NCBI GenBank assembly: GCA_002708305.1
Contig: PANE01000005.1
Span: 107,086 to 146,586, forward strand
Direction of reading: 5' to 3'
Length of the DNA: 39,501 nt
From: Rhodospirillaceae bacterium
GTDB taxonomy: Bacteria; Pseudomonadota; Alphaproteobacteria; Thalassobaculales; Thalassobaculaceae
Of the stretch, positions 35,565 to 39,501 are shown in pieces. Made by a program: the position numbers and the translations under genes. The notes below the pieces were generated by a model. That model saw only the letters and a list, made by a program, of their open reading frames with translations, ran no database searches and was not told the DNA's origin. The number at the start of each line of letters is the position of its first letter. Position 1 is the first letter of the stretch.

Positions 35565-36590
35565 TTACAGACTGTAAACCCTGGTTGCCGTATCATGAAA
35601 CAGTGCAGATTTCTCTGCATGTGTAGCTCCAGAAGCTATTCGTTTAAAGGTGTTCCAAATAATTTGATAACTGCAGCTCAGTTTATCGACAGGGAAATTA
35701 GATTCGAACATACAGCGATTAGGCCCAAATGCCTCGATAGTGTGGTCATAGTACCGCCGGGTTGCGTCAGCCAGCTCCTTACTCGATGGTGGGTTAGACT
35801 TCTGATGCCACCCAAAACCATTGACATCCATATTTATCCCTCCAAGTTTCGCAAATACGTTATCGCAAGTTGCTAATTCGAGAATTAAGGGCTTCCAAGC
35901 CTCAAAAACCTCGTTTGCATTCCCCGCATATGGACCAGTGCCAAGAGGCCCACCAAAATGGTCCAAAATAATTGTCGTTTCGGGGAATTTTCTGGCCAAA
36001 TCTGTTACTTCGGCAATTTGCGTGTGGTAGCACCAAGCCTCAAATGTCATGCCACGAGGACCTAATTCAGCAAAACCACGACGAAAATCGTCTTGCAACA
36101 ATAAACCCTTTGGTGGATTCGTTCTATGATTTCTAATTATATCAGCAGCATCCCAAGCCACTGCTCTTCTTATCCCGCGAAATCTTCCACCACCTGCTTT
36201 TATGTGAGCATCTAAGACTTCTCCAGCTAGAGCGCCTATTGTGAGATCGACGGTACCCACAATACCTGCCGCAATTTTGAGTTTATCATAGTTTCCACTG
36301 GCGCTCATGGCCGCAATACCGTTAACAAATTCTGTCTCGCCAACAGGCTTCATATGTTCAGGACCATCATTCTTAAACATCGCCCCACATTCAATAAAAA
36401 CTGTAGATACGATATTATGTCCACATTGAATATCGTCTAATATTTCATCTAAGAGGTATCGCGGTTGAATAGGTTGATGCGAATTTCTATCCCAAAGGTG
36501 ATGGTGGGGATCACAAATTGGCAAATCAGGCTCTATGATTTCTTCTTTCAATAAGTCAAGCCATTCTGAGTTGCTTGATAAGCCAACCAT
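35565..36590 (-). CDS. Amidohydrolase-2 family metal-dependent hydrolase
   Basis: A 341-residue TIM-barrel hydrolase of the amidohydrolase-2 family (relatives include lactonases such as 2-pyrone-4,6-dicarboxylate lactonase and L-fucono-/L-rhamnono-lactonase, and decarboxylases). Metal or active-site residues seen are H29 and H31 in the DPHHHLWD motif after strand 1, H189 in WCYHTQ, H211 in ILDHFGG and D302 in FESNFPVD. The substrate cannot be read from the sequence; the DPHHHLWD type most often hydrolyses lactones. A promoter lies just upstream, and GGGGG (36601-36605) is 10 bases before the ATG. The MFS gene lies 84 bp downstream on the same strand. Confidence 0.85.
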   Translation of the reverse strand: MVGLSSNSEWLDLLKEEIIEPDLPICDPHHHLWDRNSHQPIQPRYLLDEILDDIQCGHNIVSTVFIECGAMFKNDGPEHMKPVGETEFVNGIAAMSASGNYDKLKIAAGIVGTVDLTIGALAGEVLDAHIKAGGGRFRGIRRAVAWDAADIIRNHRTNPPKGLLLQDDFRRGFAELGPRGMTFEAWCYHTQIAEVTDLARKFPETTIILDHFGGPLGTGPYAGNANEVFEAWKPLILELATCDNVFAKLGGINMDVNGFGWHQKSNPPSSKELADATRRYYDHTIEAFGPNRCMFESNFPVDKLSCSYQIIWNTFKRIASGATHAEKSALFHDTATRVYSL

Positions 36591-36624
36591 CTTTATCTAT
36601 CCCCCGATATCTTCACTAGACAAA

Positions 36625-36654
36625 ATAATAAGACCACAAGGAAAAGAATTTCAA
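36625..36654 (-). promoter_or_regulatory. Promoter of the amidohydrolase gene
   Basis: On the minus strand TTGAAA (36649-36654) and TATTAT (36625-36630), each close to consensus (5 of 6), are 18 nt apart. Predicted start is near 36618, with a leader of about 28 nt. Confidence 0.5.
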
Positions 36655-36842
36655 CACCTTCTAAACAATTCATCATCCCAGAAAGCAGAATATCACATTA
36701 TTAGAATAAAGGACTATTTAGTTCGAGTAGTTTTGATCAAGAAATAATTCATCAGCAATCATATGATAGATACCCTAATACCTTGGATTACACCTCGAAT
36801 AAGTATTACCATGATTGCAAACTGTAAACTAGAGCTGGGGAT

Positions 36843-37721
36843 ATGACCATGAACGCTAAATATGACCGAGGAGAACAATCGGCAGGGAATATTGTCCATA
36901 TGGAGCATGTCAATCTTATGATCCCTGAGCAACCGTCAGCACTTTTGTTCTACATTACTGGTCTTCGACTTACCCGGGATCCCTATTTAATGACAGGTTT
37001 AGACAATATGTGGATTAATATGGGTAGGAGCCAGTTTCATCTTCCAAGGCGTGATCCATCCCCTCAAATTCTTCGCGGTACAATCGGGTTAGTAGTGCCA
37101 GATCTTGAAGCAATAGAAACATCCTTAAACTCAGTAAAAGAACAGTTAAGTGGATCAGCATTTTCTTTTGAGAGAAAAAACAATTACGTAGAAGCAATAT
37201 GCCCTTGGGGTAATAAATTAAAAATACATGAACCAGCAGCCGAATACGGCAGCATGCAATTGGGTATGCCCTATGTGGAAATATCTGCTCCTAGAGCAAG
37301 CTCGAAGAAGATAGCAAGATTTTATCAAGAAATACTGGGTGCTAAGGTTTCTACCAACCTCCGCCACGGTGTTCCTTGTGCTTCAATTACGACCGGTGCG
37401 GCCCAATTTATACATTTTGTTGAAACAGATATCCCTCAGCCAGACTATGATGGACATCATGTTGCTATCTATATTGCTGATTTCGCAACGCCATACAGAA
37501 AACTACGCGAGAGAGATTTAATATCCAGAGAGTCCGACGAGCATGAATGGAGATTCATTGACGTTATAGATTTAGATACAAATGAAACAATTTTTCAAAT
37601 AGAACATGAGGTACGCAGTGTTACGCACCCCTTGTATGCCCGCCCGTTAGTTAATCGTAACCCGGCACAAACCAATAGGAGTTACCATCGAGGCCAAGAT
37701 GGTTTTCTTGGCGAAATATAA
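36843..37721 (+). CDS. Two-domain VOC (vicinal oxygen chelate) family protein
   Basis: A 292-residue protein with two glyoxalase/dioxygenase-like modules (about 18-132 and 138-256). Possible metal ligands in module 1 are H22 (MEHVNL), H66 (QFHLP) and E130 (KIHEP); in module 2, E146, H191, H205/H206 (DGHHVAIY) and E254/E256 (QIEHE). The C-terminal 35 residues are a basic tail with YHRGQDGF. It could be a ring-cleaving dioxygenase, lyase or epimerase; nothing in the sequence decides. The start ATG has GGGG six bases upstream. It is transcribed divergently from the amidohydrolase across 252 bp. Confidence 0.75.
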   Translation: MTMNAKYDRGEQSAGNIVHMEHVNLMIPEQPSALLFYITGLRLTRDPYLMTGLDNMWINMGRSQFHLPRRDPSPQILRGTIGLVVPDLEAIETSLNSVKEQLSGSAFSFERKNNYVEAICPWGNKLKIHEPAAEYGSMQLGMPYVEISAPRASSKKIARFYQEILGAKVSTNLRHGVPCASITTGAAQFIHFVETDIPQPDYDGHHVAIYIADFATPYRKLRERDLISRESDEHEWRFIDVIDLDTNETIFQIEHEVRSVTHPLYARPLVNRNPAQTNRSYHRGQDGFLGEI

Positions 37722-37738
37722 AAACAATACAGTAACCA

Positions 37739-38662
37739 CTATTGCTTAAAATTAGATTCACGGCCACGTATCAAACTAGATATTAATTCATTGATAGGTG
37801 CTGTCATCCCTATTTTGGCAGCTTCAATAGGTACTGCACCATTAATGCCATCAATCTCAGAGGGTCGAAGCGCCATATGGTCTAACAGCATCGATGGCCT
37901 AGCATCGGGCATATTTGCGCCGAAATCGCGCACATAGCTCTCAACATCATCAAAACTTAACTCGATTTCTTTTGCTCTCGCAACCGCATCAGCTTCTTTG
38001 GCACAGGAAAGAGCAACTGACCACGAATCAGGATTTTCTTGAATTTGACCGATTGTTGCATTCATCAGAGCGCAAGGTGCGCTGTATGTAACATTACATA
38101 TAAATTTTTCCCAAATCATCTGATGAATATCAGGATACCCTTTGGCGGTGAAACCAGCGCTAACCCATGCTTGGACAACTTTCTCCAAGCGATCGCTCAC
38201 CCCTCCATTCATCTCACCAATTCGAACTAATTGCATCCCGTTATGATGTGCATGGCCCGGACCTTTCATGGAGGCACCAAATCCACCAACCACGCCAATC
38301 ATAACTTGTTTGGTCTCAATCGATTCGGCGATACGTTCTGCCGCTCCTAATCCGTTTTGTATGGTGAGAATAATACTATTAGGTCCAGCTATACTCTTTG
38401 CGGCAACTGCGGCGCCGGCGACACCACTTGCTTTTGTTGCGACGATTATAAGCTCGCATTCACCAGCACTTCTTGGATCTGTGGTTGCATTTATTGATAC
38501 TGTTCTATCACCACTGGCACCCTCAACACGTAACCCATTGCGATTTATTGCCGAGATGTGATCCTCCCATGTATCGATTGCCCAAACTTCATTTCCTGAA
38601 TCAGCTAGCAAAGCTGCATAAACTGAACCCATCGCACCACAACCAATAATAGCGATCTTCAT
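37739..38662 (-). CDS. 2-dehydropantoate 2-reductase family (ApbA/PanE-like)
   Basis: A 307-residue NAD(P)H-dependent ketoacid reductase-like protein. The Rossmann motif is GCGAMG at 7-12, followed by the PanE pattern ATKA and ILTIQNGLGAAE; the catalytic Lys is in IWEKFICNVTYSAPCAL. The C-terminal helical domain has the conserved PSMLLDH...EIDGINGA-type segment. Real PanE makes pantoate, but the family contains many reductases of other 2-ketoacids; the neighbours here are catabolic-looking rather than pan genes, so I do not assign panE. AAGGAG lies 11 bases before the start. It converges on the VOC gene (gap 17 bp). Confidence 0.82.
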   Translation of the reverse strand: MKIAIIGCGAMGSVYAALLADSGNEVWAIDTWEDHISAINRNGLRVEGASGDRTVSINATTDPRSAGECELIIVATKASGVAGAAVAAKSIAGPNSIILTIQNGLGAAERIAESIETKQVMIGVVGGFGASMKGPGHAHHNGMQLVRIGEMNGGVSDRLEKVVQAWVSAGFTAKGYPDIHQMIWEKFICNVTYSAPCALMNATIGQIQENPDSWSVALSCAKEADAVARAKEIELSFDDVESYVRDFGANMPDARPSMLLDHMALRPSEIDGINGAVPIEAAKIGMTAPINELISSLIRGRESNFKQ

Positions 38663-38890
38663 AATCTATTAAACTCCTTTTTTAAAATTTATAACCATTT
38701 CCTTAAGATTAACTCAATCGGAGAGTTACGACATTATTTCTCTCAAGATGACTGGTAATATCATATAGAAGCAAATAAAAATTGGAGGGCTAGTAGATCC
38801 CCATCCTTTATTGCTACGCTATCAGATAATCGACCATGATTAATCAATCGTTATTATTTCTCAATAAAGTTCAACCCTAACGGAGCAGTA

Positions 38891-39501
38891 ATGGAAAAAG
38901 GCAAAACTATAGCGGATTTAATTGAAAATCGATACGGTATTTCCACTGAGACCGGCAGCAAAATGTCGGCAGCAAGCGAATTAGGCAGTATTCTCAATCA
39001 TAGAACCCATAGAAGGTTTACCGAAACTCAAGTTCCCGATGAAATTCTCGAAATTTTATTAGCCGCAGCTTTCTCTGCACCAGCCAAATCAGATTTACAG
39101 CAAGCATCAGTCGTTATTATCAAGGATGAAATCAAGAGGAAAGCAATAGCCGGCCTTATGCCCGCTATGCCGTGGATTGGAACGTGTCCAATTCTTATGA
39201 TTTTCCTAGGAGATAGTCGAAGGATAAGACGTATTTGTGAGATGCGTGGGAAACCTTTTGCGAATGATCACCTAGATGCTTTTTTAAATGCAGCCGTCGA
39301 CAGTGGCTTAGTTTTAATGAATTTCATACGAGCAGCCGACTCTTTAGGAATTGGCTGTTGTCCCATCAGCGTAGTCAGAAACCACATCGATGAGATAGCG
39401 GAGATAATTGACCTCCCTGATCATGTGTTTCCAGTAGCAGGAATGACCGCGGGATATCCGATAGATGAGGGATATATAAGCCTTAGGCTGCCGCCAACCA
39501 T
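38891..39501 (+). CDS. Nitroreductase family flavoprotein, 3' end outside window
   Basis: The frame is open from ATG 38891 to the window end without a stop, so the gene is truncated at 203 residues. GGAG (38882-38885) is five bases before the ATG. A 30-residue N-terminal region precedes the nitroreductase core, which starts with ILNHRTHRRF (the FMN-phosphate contact, usually R-R/S-x-R-x-F), continues with APAKSDLQQASVVIIKD and DSLGIGCCPI, and ends with PVAGMTAGYPIDEGYISLRLPP, the pattern of the NfsA/FRP branch of NAD(P)H:flavin/nitro reductases. The physiological substrate is unknown. It is divergent from the PanE-like gene across 228 bp. Confidence 0.8.
   Translation, partial: MEKGKTIADLIENRYGISTETGSKMSAASELGSILNHRTHRRFTETQVPDEILEILLAAAFSAPAKSDLQQASVVIIKDEIKRKAIAGLMPAMPWIGTCPILMIFLGDSRRIRRICEMRGKPFANDHLDAFLNAAVDSGLVLMNFIRAADSLGIGCCPISVVRNHIDEIAEIIDLPDHVFPVAGMTAGYPIDEGYISLRLPPT

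Overview
The window is a gene-dense, AT-rich piece of a bacterial chromosome. It most likely comes from an alphaproteobacterium, probably a low-GC, Rhodospirillales-like, possibly marine lineage. Four things support this: a circularly permuted (two-piece) tmRNA gene beside an alphaproteobacterial-type sspB; F0 ATP synthase genes in the order I-a-c-b'-b without the F1 genes; a mutY/dciA/dsbA/smc cluster; and hflK-hflC-DUF2065-Do next to thyA-folA. The lineage name is inference; the gene content is read from the sequence. I saw no prophage, insertion sequence, CRISPR array or obvious defence system.

Layout. 1-1116: the 3' part of an unidentified gene, a small GFA/CENP-V-type zinc protein, and a minus-strand tRNA-Lys(CUU) with three structural defects. 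1232-6840: the minus-strand cell-shape operon mreB-mreC-mreD-mrdA-rodA, a complete elongasome module apart from accessory factors. 7023-9426: ilvI-ilvH (acetolactate synthase). 9589-11464: miaA and serB, divergent with only 31 bp between them. 11512-15430: hflK-hflC-DUF2065-degP/Do, an envelope proteolysis and quality-control block. 15578-18066: mrp (Fe-S carrier) and thyA-folA (dTMP synthesis coupled to folate recycling). 18218-19768: a TPR protein with a glycosyltransferase-like C-terminal half.

19811-22889 reads in one direction: permuted ssrA (tag ANDNYAEARLAA), sspB (the adaptor that recognises that tag), class I fumarase and apt. A minus-strand thiolase converges on apt. 24240-26853 is the F0 sector of ATP synthase (atpI-atpB-atpE-atpG(b')-atpF(b)). 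26989-31755 is smc-dsbA-dciA on the minus strand, with mutY divergent from it.

From about 32.9 kb to the right edge the gene content changes from housekeeping to accessory metabolism: a class IV PLP aminotransferase, a DHA2-type MFS exporter, an amidohydrolase-2 family hydrolase, a two-domain VOC protein, a PanE-like reductase and a nitroreductase cut by the window end. Their strands alternate, so they are not one operon, but they could serve one uncharacterised small-molecule pathway. This is the least understood part of the window. No intergenic stretch longer than 300 bases is without a gene; the largest gaps (36591-36842 and 38663-38890) lie between divergent genes and look like promoter regions.
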